Shown in pieces: positions 1 through 6,523 of a DNA stretch of 6,568 nt. Position numbers and translations under genes: made by a program. The first letter of the stretch is position 1; each line of letters opens with the position of its first letter. This stretch comes from MED-G17 sp963991985 (GTDB taxonomy: Bacteria > Bacteroidota > Bacteroidia > NS11-12g > UBA9320): NCBI GenBank assembly GCA_963991985.1, contig CAXDRX010000047.1, forward strand, positions 1-6,568, read 5' to 3'. The notes beneath the pieces were generated by a model. It did no database searches. It was not told the origin of the DNA and saw only the letters and a list, made by a program, of their open reading frames with translations.

Positions 1-401
1 CGCTAGACCTGGCGCCCGAGCACCCCCCCTATTATCCCGAAGATGAAGTAAGCGATCGCAATGTTCGTTTTTTTATAGAGGAAATCATTCGCAACGAAAT
101 GCTCACGATGTATCGTGAAGAAATCCCTTATGGCGTACACATTCAAGTAGAACGGTATCTGACAGGAAAAAATTTGGACAAAGTGTATGTGCACATTTTT
201 ACCGAACGAGAAAGCCAGAAGAAAATCATTTTGGGCAAAGGAGGAGAAAAAATAAAAAGCTTGGGCATCCAAAGCCGAAAAGGTATTGAAAACTTTGTGG
301 GCAAATCCATTTTTTTGGACCTAAGCGTAAAGGTTTTGCCCAAATGGCGAGAGAAAGAGTCTTTTTTGAAAAAACAAGGTTTTAGATTTGAAAGCAAATG
401 A
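1..401 (+). CDS. era: GTPase Era, C-terminal part (5' end outside window)
   Basis: Era is a GTPase that binds 16S rRNA near its 3' end and helps mature the 30S ribosomal subunit in the cytoplasm. Only the last 132 codons are here; the reading frame is open from base 3, and the GTPase domain lies upstream of the window. The first residues read LDLAPEHPPYYPEDEVSDR, which matches the linker before the KH domain (family pattern PPYYPED followed by an EIIR helix). EEIPYGV then opens the type II KH domain, whose RNA-binding GxxG loop is seen as ILGKGGEKIK. The protein ends with the usual W..KE..LKKQGF helix. An ATG at base 99 lies inside the domain and is not a true start. The TGA stop overlaps the ATG of der in an ATGA, so the two are probably co-transcribed and translationally coupled. 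Confidence 0.95.
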   Translation, partial: LDLAPEHPPYYPEDEVSDRNVRFFIEEIIRNEMLTMYREEIPYGVHIQVERYLTGKNLDKVYVHIFTERESQKKIILGKGGEKIKSLGIQSRKGIENFVGKSIFLDLSVKVLPKWREKESFLKKQGFRFESK

Positions 402-1705
402 GCGGTCTGGTGGCCATAGTAGGACGCCCAAATGTGGGCAAATCAACCCTTTTCAATCGTTTGGTTGGAGAAAGAAAAGCCATTGTTGAAGATGTTTCGG
501 GTGTTACCCGAGACCGCAATTATGGTTCATCGGAATGGAGTGGTGTTGCCTTTGATGTGGTCGATACCGGAGGTTTTGTGGATCGTTCGGACGATGTTTT
601 TGAAAAAGAAATCAAAAAGCAAGTTTTGCTTTCCATTGAAGAAGCCAGCGTGCTTTTGTTGGTGGTGGATGTAAGCGCCGGAATAACCGCATTGGATGAC
701 GACATCGCCAAATTGTTGCGAAAATCCAACAAAGCGTGTTTTTTGATTGTCAACAAAGTGGACAACGACGAACGGCTTTTTGCTTCATACGAATTTTTGT
801 CTTTGGGCTTTGAAAAAACCTATCCGCTTTCGGCCATCACAGGAAGTGGAACCGGGGAGCTTTTGGATGAAATGATCCGTTTTCTGCCCCAAGAAGAAGA
901 AAAAGAAAAAGAAGAGGGCATTCCTACTGTTGCCTTGATTGGCCGGCCCAATGTGGGCAAGTCTTCTTTGTTCAATTTGTTGTTGGGCAAAGAGAGATCC
1001 ATCGTAACCAACATCGCCGGAACCACACGAGATATGGTGGTGGAGCGTTTCAACAAATTTGGCAAAACCTTTGATTTGGTGGATACGGCAGGGGTTCGAA
1101 AAAAAGGGAAAGTAAAAGAAAATGTAGAGTTTTATTCGGTGATGCGCTCCATCAAATCCATTGATTTGGCAGACATCGTGGTCTTGATGCTGGATGCTCA
1201 GCAGCCTTTGGAAGCGCAAGATTTAAATCTTTTGCATTTGGCAGAGAGCAAAGGAAAAGGAATCATCATTGCCGTCAACAAATGGGATTTGATAGAGAAA
1301 GACCATGAGAGCCATGGAAAATATACAGCATTCATCAAAGAAAAGCTTCGTCCTTTCGACGATGTGCCCATTTTGTTTGTTTCTGTATTGGAAAAAGATC
1401 GTGTGCTAAAGCTGTTGGACAGCATCGAAGAAGTGAATGAAAATTTGCACCGTAGAATCAGCACATCAAAACTCAATGAATTGCTATTGCCCATTGTCTC
1501 CGCCAAACCACCCCCATCGAAAAGGGGAAAAACCATCGGCATCAAGTATGTGTCTCAAATCAAGTCGAAACGGGTCAATTTTGCTTTTTTCTGCAACCAT
1601 CCCAAAGATGTAGACGCTTCCTACAAACGTTTTTTGGAGAATATTCTCCGCAAAGAGTTTTCATTTCGTGGTGTACCCATCAATGTGTATGTTAGGAAAA
1701 AGTAA
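398..1705 (+). CDS. der: Ribosome biogenesis GTPase Der (EngA)
   Basis: Der is a tandem GTPase needed for 50S ribosomal subunit assembly. The 435-residue product is complete and of normal length. First G domain: Walker A GRPNVGKS at residues 9-16, G2 threonine in VSGVTRDR (about 33-40), DTGG at 56-59, NKVD at 119-122 and SAI at 145-147. A glutamate/lysine-rich linker (about 165-173) leads to the second G domain: GRPNVGKS at 182-189, AGTTRD at 207-212, DTAG at 229-232 and NKWD at 294-297. The second G5 motif reads SVL (about 329-331) where SAL is more usual, probably a harmless variant. The C-terminal KH-like domain covers about 345-435 and ends with the typical FRGVPINVYVRKK. The start is fixed by the 4-bp overlap with era and by the usual short lead before Walker A; no clear Shine-Dalgarno is visible. 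Confidence 0.97.
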   Translation: MSGLVAIVGRPNVGKSTLFNRLVGERKAIVEDVSGVTRDRNYGSSEWSGVAFDVVDTGGFVDRSDDVFEKEIKKQVLLSIEEASVLLLVVDVSAGITALDDDIAKLLRKSNKACFLIVNKVDNDERLFASYEFLSLGFEKTYPLSAITGSGTGELLDEMIRFLPQEEEKEKEEGIPTVALIGRPNVGKSSLFNLLLGKERSIVTNIAGTTRDMVVERFNKFGKTFDLVDTAGVRKKGKVKENVEFYSVMRSIKSIDLADIVVLMLDAQQPLEAQDLNLLHLAESKGKGIIIAVNKWDLIEKDHESHGKYTAFIKEKLRPFDDVPILFVSVLEKDRVLKLLDSIEEVNENLHRRISTSKLNELLLPIVSAKPPPSKRGKTIGIKYVSQIKSKRVNFAFFCNHPKDVDASYKRFLENILRKEFSFRGVPINVYVRKK

Positions 1706-1719
1706 AAAAACTGTAATTT

Positions 1720-1752
1720 ATGCTTGTTTTAAATTGATAATGAAGCATTTTT
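1720..1752 (+). terminator. Weak intrinsic terminator candidate after der
   Basis: ATGCTT (1720-1725) pairs with AAGCAT (1743-1748). An inner TTA/TAA pairing (1729-1731 with 1738-1740) leaves a 6-base loop, and a run of five T (1748-1752) follows. The stem is short, AT-rich and interrupted, so read-through from era-der is quite possible. It is placed 15 bases after the der stop, where a terminator would be expected. Confidence 0.35.
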
Positions 1753-1761
1753 ATATATTTG
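1734..1761 (+). promoter_or_regulatory. Bacteroidota-type promoter for the acidic lipoprotein gene
   Basis: TATATTTG at 1754-1761 is an exact match to the Bacteroidota -7 consensus TAnnTTTG. A TTG at 1734-1736 could serve as the -33 box, but the 17-base gap is shorter than the usual 19-21, so the upstream element is uncertain. Transcription would start around 1767-1770, giving a 5' leader of about 20-25 bases with no Shine-Dalgarno, which is common in this phylum. The site gives the lipoprotein gene its own transcription start, separate from era-der. Confidence 0.6.
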
Positions 1762-1790
1762 CATGACTTTATAAAAACTAGATATCTATA

Positions 1791-2036
1791 ATGAAAAGAT
1801 TATTTATCGCATTCACCATGGTAGCTACAGCTACTTTGTTCGCTTGTTCATCAAACACTGCTACCGAAGAAGGTACTGAAGGAGCTGCTGATTCAATGGA
1901 AACTGTTGAGGAAGTTGAAGCAGAAGAAGCTACGGAAGAAGTTGATTCTACGGAAGCTACTGAAGAGGCTGATTCTACAGACGCTACTGAAGAGGCTGCT
2001 GCCGAAGAAGAAGCTACAGAAGAAGCTGCTGAGTAG
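1791..2036 (+). CDS. Small, very acidic repeat-containing lipoprotein, function unknown
   Basis: An 81-residue protein with a lipoprotein signal: MKR, a hydrophobic stretch, then lipobox LFAC with the lipidated cysteine at residue 19. The mature part (19-81) has 26 Asp/Glu among 63 residues and no Lys, Arg or aromatic residue, so it carries a net charge near -26 and is expected to be unstructured. Its last 36 residues are four 9-residue repeats (EATEEVDST, EATEEADST, DATEEAAAE, EEATEEAAE). It should be anchored in the inner or outer membrane; the residues after the cysteine (SSNTATEE) do not clearly match the surface-export signals described in Bacteroidota. The gene has its own promoter upstream and a strong terminator downstream, which supports real expression as a single-gene unit. 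Similar short E/A/T-rich lipoproteins are frequent in the phylum, but I know of no assigned function. Cation binding or a periplasmic spacer role would be guesses. Confidence 0.8.
   Translation: MKRLFIAFTMVATATLFACSSNTATEEGTEGAADSMETVEEVEAEEATEEVDSTEATEEADSTDATEEAAAEEEATEEAAE
1926..2033 (+). repeat. 27-bp in-frame tandem repeat, about four copies
   Basis: Units at 1926-1952, 1953-1979, 1980-2006 and a diverged fourth at 2007-2033 share the pattern GAAGCTACnGAAGAnGnTG followed by ATTCTAC or a variant. Units 1 and 2 are the most alike; unit 3 keeps the first two thirds and unit 4 only the amino-acid pattern. Each unit is nine codons, so copy-number change would keep the frame and only lengthen or shorten the acidic tail. 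Confidence 0.85.
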
Positions 2037-2051
2037 TTTATTACAAAAATT

Positions 2052-2063
2052 TTTAGCGCTAAA
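2052..2063. repeat. Perfect 12-bp palindrome between lipoprotein stop and terminator
   Basis: TTTAGCGCTAAA is its own reverse complement and sits just before the terminator hairpin. It could be part of the transcript-end structure or a protein site; nothing in the sequence decides between these. A chance palindrome is also possible. Confidence 0.4.
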
Positions 2064-2064
2064 G

Positions 2065-2099
2065 AAAAGCATTATCACAGGAGTGGTAATGCTTTTTTT
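2065..2099. terminator. Bidirectional intrinsic terminator, acidic lipoprotein gene / pheS
   Basis: AAAAGCATTATCAC (2065-2078) pairs with GTGGTAATGCTTTT (2083-2096) around an AGGA loop, a 14-bp stem with one G-T wobble. A run of seven T (2093-2099) follows on the plus strand, and the A-rich left arm gives TTTTCTTT after the stem on the minus strand. It therefore suits both convergent transcripts. The pheS stop codon (2098-2100) lies inside the T run, so pheS termination begins immediately after its coding end. Confidence 0.88.
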
Positions 2100-3105
2100 A
2101 TTGTCCAATGAATTGATCCAAAAGTCTTTTGTCGTTGTAAAACAAATCTCTAATGTCTTTGAAATCAAAAATAGACATGGCCATTCGGTCGATTCCCATA
2201 CCGAAGGCATAACCGGAATATTTTTCAGGATCAATTCCACAATTTTTTAAGACCTGCTCATCGACCATACCGCAACCCAAAATCTCCAGCCACCCGGTTC
2301 CTTTGGTCAATCTTCGATCATCTTCTGTTTTTGTGCCCAAAAAGATATCCATTTCTGCGCTAGGTTCTGTAAAAGGAAAATAAGAAGCACGAAATCTAAC
2401 TTTCAGATCTCTTCCGAAAAAAGCGGAGACAAAGCGGTAAAGGGTTTGCTTGAGGTCTGCAAAAGAAATACCCTCATCAATATGAAGTCCCTCCACTTGG
2501 TGAAAAAAAGAATTGGCTCGAGAAGAAACGGCCTCGTTTCTATAAACCCTGCCTGGACTTATGGTTTTTATGGGTGGTTTTGTATTTTCCATCACACGAA
2601 CCTGAACACTACTGGTATGGGTACGCAACGCATATTTTTTGTCTAGATAAAAGGTGTCTTGCATGTCTCTGGCAGGGTGATCCAAAGGAAAGTTTAAGGC
2701 TTCAAAATTGTGCCAATCGTCTTCAATTTCTGGGCCCTCACTGATGCCAAAACCCATCTGATAAAAGATTTTCTCTATCTTGTTTTTCACAATAGAGATC
2801 GGGTGTCTAGATCCCAATTCTATAGTTTCTGGCGCAAAAAGCCATTCCTCTTGCTTTTCTCCAGGTGTTTGGGTCAAACGAATATTGGCTTCGGAATGCT
2901 TTTCTTCGGCCTCTTTTTTGAGGATATTTAGTGTTTTTCCGAAGGTCTTTTTGTCTTCTGCCGGCACTGTTTTGAATTCTGTAAATAAGCTAGAAATTTT
3001 GCCACGTTTGCTCAAAAAAATTCTGTAATATTCTTCCAAATCCTGTTTCGTTTTGATCTGGTATTCTTTAAGCTCCTTTTTCAGCTGTTCAACTTGTTTC
3101 AGCAT
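2098..3105 (-). CDS. pheS: Phenylalanine--tRNA ligase alpha subunit
   Basis: PheS is the catalytic alpha subunit of the cytoplasmic alpha2-beta2 enzyme that charges tRNA-Phe; it needs PheT. The 335-residue product is full length for the family. Residues 1 to about 85 form the charged N-terminal coiled coil that contacts tRNA. The class II catalytic core follows: GSRHPI (98-103), FPLDHPARDMQDTFYL (139-154), THTS (162-165), motif 2 GRVYRNEAV (185-193), FHQVEG (201-206), FPFTEPSAEMD (243-253), GWLEILGCGMV (271-281) and motif 3 GMGIDRMAM (302-310). The alanine before motif 3 (SGYAFGMG, residue 300), which lines the phenylalanine pocket, has the usual identity. pheT is not next to it; separate pheS and pheT loci are usual in Bacteroidota. 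The start gives the expected N-terminus; no nearby Shine-Dalgarno is seen and I could not identify a convincing promoter upstream. Confidence 0.97.
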   Translation of the reverse strand: MLKQVEQLKKELKEYQIKTKQDLEEYYRIFLSKRGKISSLFTEFKTVPAEDKKTFGKTLNILKKEAEEKHSEANIRLTQTPGEKQEEWLFAPETIELGSRHPISIVKNKIEKIFYQMGFGISEGPEIEDDWHNFEALNFPLDHPARDMQDTFYLDKKYALRTHTSSVQVRVMENTKPPIKTISPGRVYRNEAVSSRANSFFHQVEGLHIDEGISFADLKQTLYRFVSAFFGRDLKVRFRASYFPFTEPSAEMDIFLGTKTEDDRRLTKGTGWLEILGCGMVDEQVLKNCGIDPEKYSGYAFGMGIDRMAMSIFDFKDIRDLFYNDKRLLDQFIGQ

Positions 3106-3455
3106 TTCAATTATTCTGCTAATGTAGTATTCCTTTTGATTTTGTTTTTTTTAACACGCTTTTTTTATAGGTTTAATTTTAAAAATTTAATTCAATAATA
3201 ATTAGGGCTGTGGATTGTGGATATTCTAAGCTATCCGGTGAGATAAAAAACATTTTTCCTAAGTTTTGCACAAGGGTAGAAGCTACTAAAACACAAATAA
3301 TGAATCATTTAACAGAAATATACGGGTAAGGAAAAAACTCTGAAGTAATATTTTGTGGGCATCTTTAAGGTATGATAATCATTACAAAAATTGTGGATTT
3401 GAAGTGTATGGATGGTCAGGACAAGAAGACGAACAGTCGGTGAAGGATTTTTCTT
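3106..3455. other. 350-bp gene-free region between pheS and the Ig-like lipoprotein gene
   Basis: This AT-rich stretch should hold the pheS promoter and leader (minus strand) and the 3' end of the mnmG-lipoprotein transcript. I find no exact TAnnTTTG box on the minus strand; the nearest is TATTATTG at 3200-3193 (seven of eight), without a clear -33 partner. Other structure is minor: an imperfect AT palindrome near 3172-3190, a short GGATA/TATCC dyad (3219-3236), an 11-bp dyad AATGAATCATT (3299-3309) and a 9-bp direct repeat ATTGTGGAT (3214-3222 and 3390-3398). No convincing intrinsic terminator follows the lipoprotein gene. I see no tRNA and no gene with a normal start codon. Confidence 0.7.
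3373..3387. promoter_or_regulatory. Possible Fur-like operator (weak)
   Basis: TGATAATCATTACAA matches 12 of 14 defined positions of the 7-1-7 Fur consensus TGATAATnATTATCA; the left half is perfect. It lies about 270 bp upstream of the pheS start and just beyond the end of the lipoprotein gene, neither an obvious iron-regulated position. In AT-rich intergenic DNA a chance match is likely. Confidence 0.15.
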
Positions 3456-4850
3456 CTATTTGTTCACATTCAATCGCTCAAAAGGAATTTCAAGTGTTAC
3501 TGTCCATTTTTCTGGGATTGTAAGGGGTTCTTGGTAATGATAAAATGTTTCTACATGCAAGTGGTTTTTCTTTTTATAAACGCTCAATTTTTGATTGTTG
3601 TCTTGGTCTTCCACAATGGTTAAAGTATAGATTCCGTTTTTTATTTTAACTACTTGTTCTTCAGAATATTGATGGATAAAAAAATGTTGAGAAATTTTAT
3701 TGTTTTGGACGAAAAACAAACACAAAGGGTAGTTTAATTTCTTTGGTAGTTTTAGGCGAACGGAGCTTAGACTGGAGTCAATAGGTGGTACAACATAGGT
3801 TTTACCGATGTACAGGATAGAATCTTGGCCAGAGAGGGTGTCTAATTTTATTTTTATTGGATTTGGCCCAATGTTTTGAATTGTGCTCTGAAGGGAGTCG
3901 CTGCTGAAAATAAGGTACTTTAAGTTGGCAGAATATTGCGAGTCGGATACTATATAATCGCGCAGTGGTTTTTGTATTGGGACATGAAAGAATTGTAAGC
4001 TATTGTTTTCTTGGTGGCTGAGTAGGCGAGAAACGGCAATGGAATTGGATAGGGAATCCCGCTGTATGGTGGCGAATTGGCTTCGAATGGTTGGGGGAGC
4101 TATGGGGAAAAACAATAAAGTGTCTTTTACTTTAGCGAATCCCATTTCTTCATCATGAAGGGTTTCGGGTAGGGTGTTTTGCCCCTTTAAAATGTAGGCA
4201 GAATGAATGTTGGGGTGTTTTACCCTTGGTCGAATGAAGGTATCGAGGATTTGGTATTTGTACAGTTTTAGAAGGGTATCTCGATCAAATATAAAATAGG
4301 TATGGCTAGGTAGTTGAAGAGAATCTTGAATACTGAGTGGTCCGGCGGGCAGCATGGTGAATTGAAAAAAAGAATCCTTGGAAGGTGTTCGAAAAGTAAC
4401 ATTCCGAAGACTAAACTTTATGGAGTCAATGGGTGTAGGAAGGTTGTAAATTGGGTCAAAGACCTGGATGAACAAGTTCAGACTGTCCTGCGATTTTTGC
4501 ATCACGTGAATTTGTAAGCTGTCGTTGGTGTTTTTCTCGGTGATGTCGCGAACCAAATTTTTGGCAACTATGGTGTAATTGTCGCGAATGGCTGGGGTTT
4601 CAAAAAAAACTTGTTTTGGTTTTTCTTTGATCTTAGATATTTCTGTCAACGGGTTGATATACAGATCAGACAATCGACCCAGCTCTATTTTCTCGTCAAA
4701 CAGCATTTGGTGTTTCCAAAGGTTCTGGTTTGTGTCTACAGTGTAGGCGATGAGTTGAGGTGGTGTTTCGTCTTTGGGGCCTCCTGTTGGGGGTTTTACG
4801 CTGGCACAAGCCATCCAAAGAAGGGGAGATAGATAAACAACAAATTTCAT
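3456..4850 (-). CDS. Ig-like (SbsA-type) domain lipoprotein, Bacteroidota family
   Basis: A 464-residue predicted lipoprotein of unknown function. A short signal peptide runs to Cys15 (LLWMAC); Trp at -3 and Met at -2 are unusual for a lipobox. Directly after it comes SVKPPTGGPKDETPPQL (17-33), a hallmark of Bacteroidota lipoproteins annotated as carrying an SbsA Ig-like (Big_5) domain, here about residues 30-115 and including FDEKIEL (51-57). The rest is rich in Ser, Thr, Leu and beta-strand-like segments, with no catalytic motif that I recognise; residues about 420-464 look like a last strand-rich module. It is somewhat shorter than family members I recall. The ATG overlaps the mnmG TGA by 4 bp, so it is the downstream gene of an mnmG operon and likely translationally coupled. 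It probably sits in the envelope, perhaps facing the periplasm or cell surface. Family assignment is fairly sure; the role is open. Confidence 0.85.
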   Translation of the reverse strand: MKFVVYLSPLLWMACASVKPPTGGPKDETPPQLIAYTVDTNQNLWKHQMLFDEKIELGRLSDLYINPLTEISKIKEKPKQVFFETPAIRDNYTIVAKNLVRDITEKNTNDSLQIHVMQKSQDSLNLFIQVFDPIYNLPTPIDSIKFSLRNVTFRTPSKDSFFQFTMLPAGPLSIQDSLQLPSHTYFIFDRDTLLKLYKYQILDTFIRPRVKHPNIHSAYILKGQNTLPETLHDEEMGFAKVKDTLLFFPIAPPTIRSQFATIQRDSLSNSIAVSRLLSHQENNSLQFFHVPIQKPLRDYIVSDSQYSANLKYLIFSSDSLQSTIQNIGPNPIKIKLDTLSGQDSILYIGKTYVVPPIDSSLSSVRLKLPKKLNYPLCLFFVQNNKISQHFFIHQYSEEQVVKIKNGIYTLTIVEDQDNNQKLSVYKKKNHLHVETFYHYQEPLTIPEKWTVTLEIPFERLNVNK

Positions 4851-6523
4851 CGGCCCAGAGAGATAAGTAAGGCACTTAAGTCGGATTGAGAAACGCCACT
4901 TATTTTCTGAGCATCTCCAAATGTTTTGGGTCTCAACCGGTCTAGTTTCTGTTTTCCCTCGGTAGAAATGGATTTAATTGTCTGATAATCAATGTTTTGT
5001 GGTATTTTCATTTGTTTGAACTGGACAAATTTCTGAACTGTTTCGTTTTCCCGTTTCAGGTAACCGTCGTATTTTATTTGCGTTTCTAGTTTGTGCAAAA
5101 CCTTCTGATCCCATTCGCCCAAAGGAAAATTTTTGGTTTGTAGGGGTTCTAAGTCTTCAATTCGAATATTGGGTCTTGAAAGAATCTTTGCCAAGGACAA
5201 AGAGTGTTTGGGAATCGAGCTGGTATCCAAGATGGACAACTTGTCCAAATCGGCAGGTTTTATAAAGGTTTCGGCCATGGCCTTTTTGCCTGCAAGGATT
5301 TGATTTTTTTCATGTTCAAGGCAATCCATGTGATCATTGGAAATCAAACCGAGTTGATGCCCAATGGGCATAAGCCTTTCGTCCGCATTGTCCTGTCTGA
5401 GGTGAAGTCGGTATTCAGCGCGTGAGGTAAACATCCGATAGGGTTCATCGGTTCCTTTAGAAATCAAATCATCAATCAAAACACCAATGTAGGCTTGGTC
5501 TCGCCCGAGAACAATGGCTTCTTTTTGTGCAATCTTTTGGTAGGCGTTGATTCCAGCCATTAAGCCTTGTGCTGCCGCTTCTTCGTAACCTGTAGTGCCA
5601 TTGATCTGTCCGGCAAAAAACAAGCCTTCAACAAGTCGGGTTTCAAGGCTGTGTTGCAATTGAAGGGGAGGAAAATAATCGTATTCAATGGCATAGCCTG
5701 GACGGAGTATTTGTGCATTCCGGAAAGCGGGTATTTTGGCTAGGGCTTCTTGTTGGGCTTCTTTGGGAAGGCTGCTGCTAAATCCATTGATGTAAACCTC
5801 GTTGGTGCTCCAGCCTTCGGGTTCAATGAAGATCTGATGGCGATCTTTGTCGGCAAACCGATTCACTTTGTCTTCTATGGAAGGACAGTACCTTGGCCCT
5901 ACACCTTGAATGTTTCCATTGAATATGGCAGAGCTTTCTAGTTTTTCTTTGATGATTTCGTGGCTTTCAGGGTTGGTATAGGTAATGTAGCAAGGTTGTT
6001 GTGCGTTCAATGTGGTTTTTCTTCGAAAAGAGAATCCCCTTGGAAACGAGTCTCCATGTTGAATTTCTGTTGCGTTAAAATCGATAGATGAGCTCAAAAC
6101 TCTTGGCGGGGTGCCTGTTTTCATACGGGCAGATTGAAAACCCATAGCGTTCAAGGACTCCGTTATCCCAACACTTCCTTTTTCACCCATGCGGCCACCA
6201 CCAAACTTTTGTTCTCCAATATGGATGGTTCCATTTAAAAAAGTACCACTGGTTAGAACCACGCTCTGGGCATGGAAAGTGTAACCCATTTGGGTTTTTA
6301 CTACGAGGTATTTTTCCTTATGGATAGAGGTCGCCATATCTTGAAAGAAATGCAAGTTTTCTTCTTCTTCCAGTTTTTGTCGGTATTGGGCGGAGAACAA
6401 AAAACGATCGCACTGCGCACGAGGGCTCCACATGGCTGGACCTTTTTTTGTGTTCAACATTCTAAACTGTAGGGTTGAACGGTCGGTGACAATTCCCGAA
6501 AGCCCACCCAGTGCATCTATTTC
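4847..6523 (-). CDS. mnmG: tRNA uridine-5-carboxymethylaminomethyl modification enzyme MnmG (GidA), N-terminus missing
   Basis: MnmG is an FAD enzyme that works with the GTPase MnmE to install the carboxymethylaminomethyl group at wobble uridine 34 of several tRNAs. About 558 genomic codons are present, beginning EIDALGGL, which aligns with about residue 62 of the E. coli protein. The missing part holds the GxGxxG FAD loop and the first catalytic cysteine (E. coli Cys47). Counting from genomic residue 1 at 6523, both family signatures are intact: GPRYCPSIEDKVNRF (about 208-222), containing the equivalent of E. coli Cys277, and AGQINGTTGYEEAAAQGL (about 304-321). KTGTPPR and EPYRMFTSRAEYRL are also clear, and the C-terminal helical domain is complete, ending LISLGR. 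Translation from a GTG at 6538 would add MYKRQ, but those five codons are adapter sequence, so no real start lies in the window. The stop overlaps the lipoprotein start (ATGA). Truncation is an assembly effect, not evidence for a pseudogene. Confidence 0.96.
   Translation of the reverse strand, partial: EIDALGGLSGIVTDRSTLQFRMLNTKKGPAMWSPRAQCDRFLFSAQYRQKLEEEENLHFFQDMATSIHKEKYLVVKTQMGYTFHAQSVVLTSGTFLNGTIHIGEQKFGGGRMGEKGSVGITESLNAMGFQSARMKTGTPPRVLSSSIDFNATEIQHGDSFPRGFSFRRKTTLNAQQPCYITYTNPESHEIIKEKLESSAIFNGNIQGVGPRYCPSIEDKVNRFADKDRHQIFIEPEGWSTNEVYINGFSSSLPKEAQQEALAKIPAFRNAQILRPGYAIEYDYFPPLQLQHSLETRLVEGLFFAGQINGTTGYEEAAAQGLMAGINAYQKIAQKEAIVLGRDQAYIGVLIDDLISKGTDEPYRMFTSRAEYRLHLRQDNADERLMPIGHQLGLISNDHMDCLEHEKNQILAGKKAMAETFIKPADLDKLSILDTSSIPKHSLSLAKILSRPNIRIEDLEPLQTKNFPLGEWDQKVLHKLETQIKYDGYLKRENETVQKFVQFKQMKIPQNIDYQTIKSISTEGKQKLDRLRPKTFGDAQKISGVSQSDLSALLISLGR

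Noticed and set aside
3..272. Minus-strand open frame antisense to era
   Set aside because: Shadow of the conserved Era KH-domain frame, with no recognisable protein features.
785..1219. 144-codon minus-strand open frame inside der
   Set aside because: Its product is composition-biased (long Phe run opposite the Glu/Lys linker) and lies wholly antisense to a clearly conserved GTPase gene.
1893..2250. Longer open frames on both strands across the acidic lipoprotein gene and terminator
   Set aside because: They are shifted or antisense readings of the GAAGAAGCT-type repeat, giving Leu/Lys- or Phe/Ser-rich strings, and they run through a terminator into pheS.
3106..3455. tRNA, riboswitch or attenuator leader upstream of pheS
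   Set aside because: No cloverleaf, T-loop consensus or phenylalanine-rich leader peptide followed by a terminator hairpin is visible on the minus strand.
4847..6523. mnmG as a pseudogene or a natural short form lacking the FAD loop
   Set aside because: The truncation coincides exactly with the adapter junction; the remainder is fully conserved and uninterrupted.
1..6523. A novel defence, mobile or secretion system in the window
   Set aside because: All sizeable genes are recognised housekeeping genes or known-type lipoproteins; no recombinase, nuclease, repeat array or toxin-antitoxin pair is seen.
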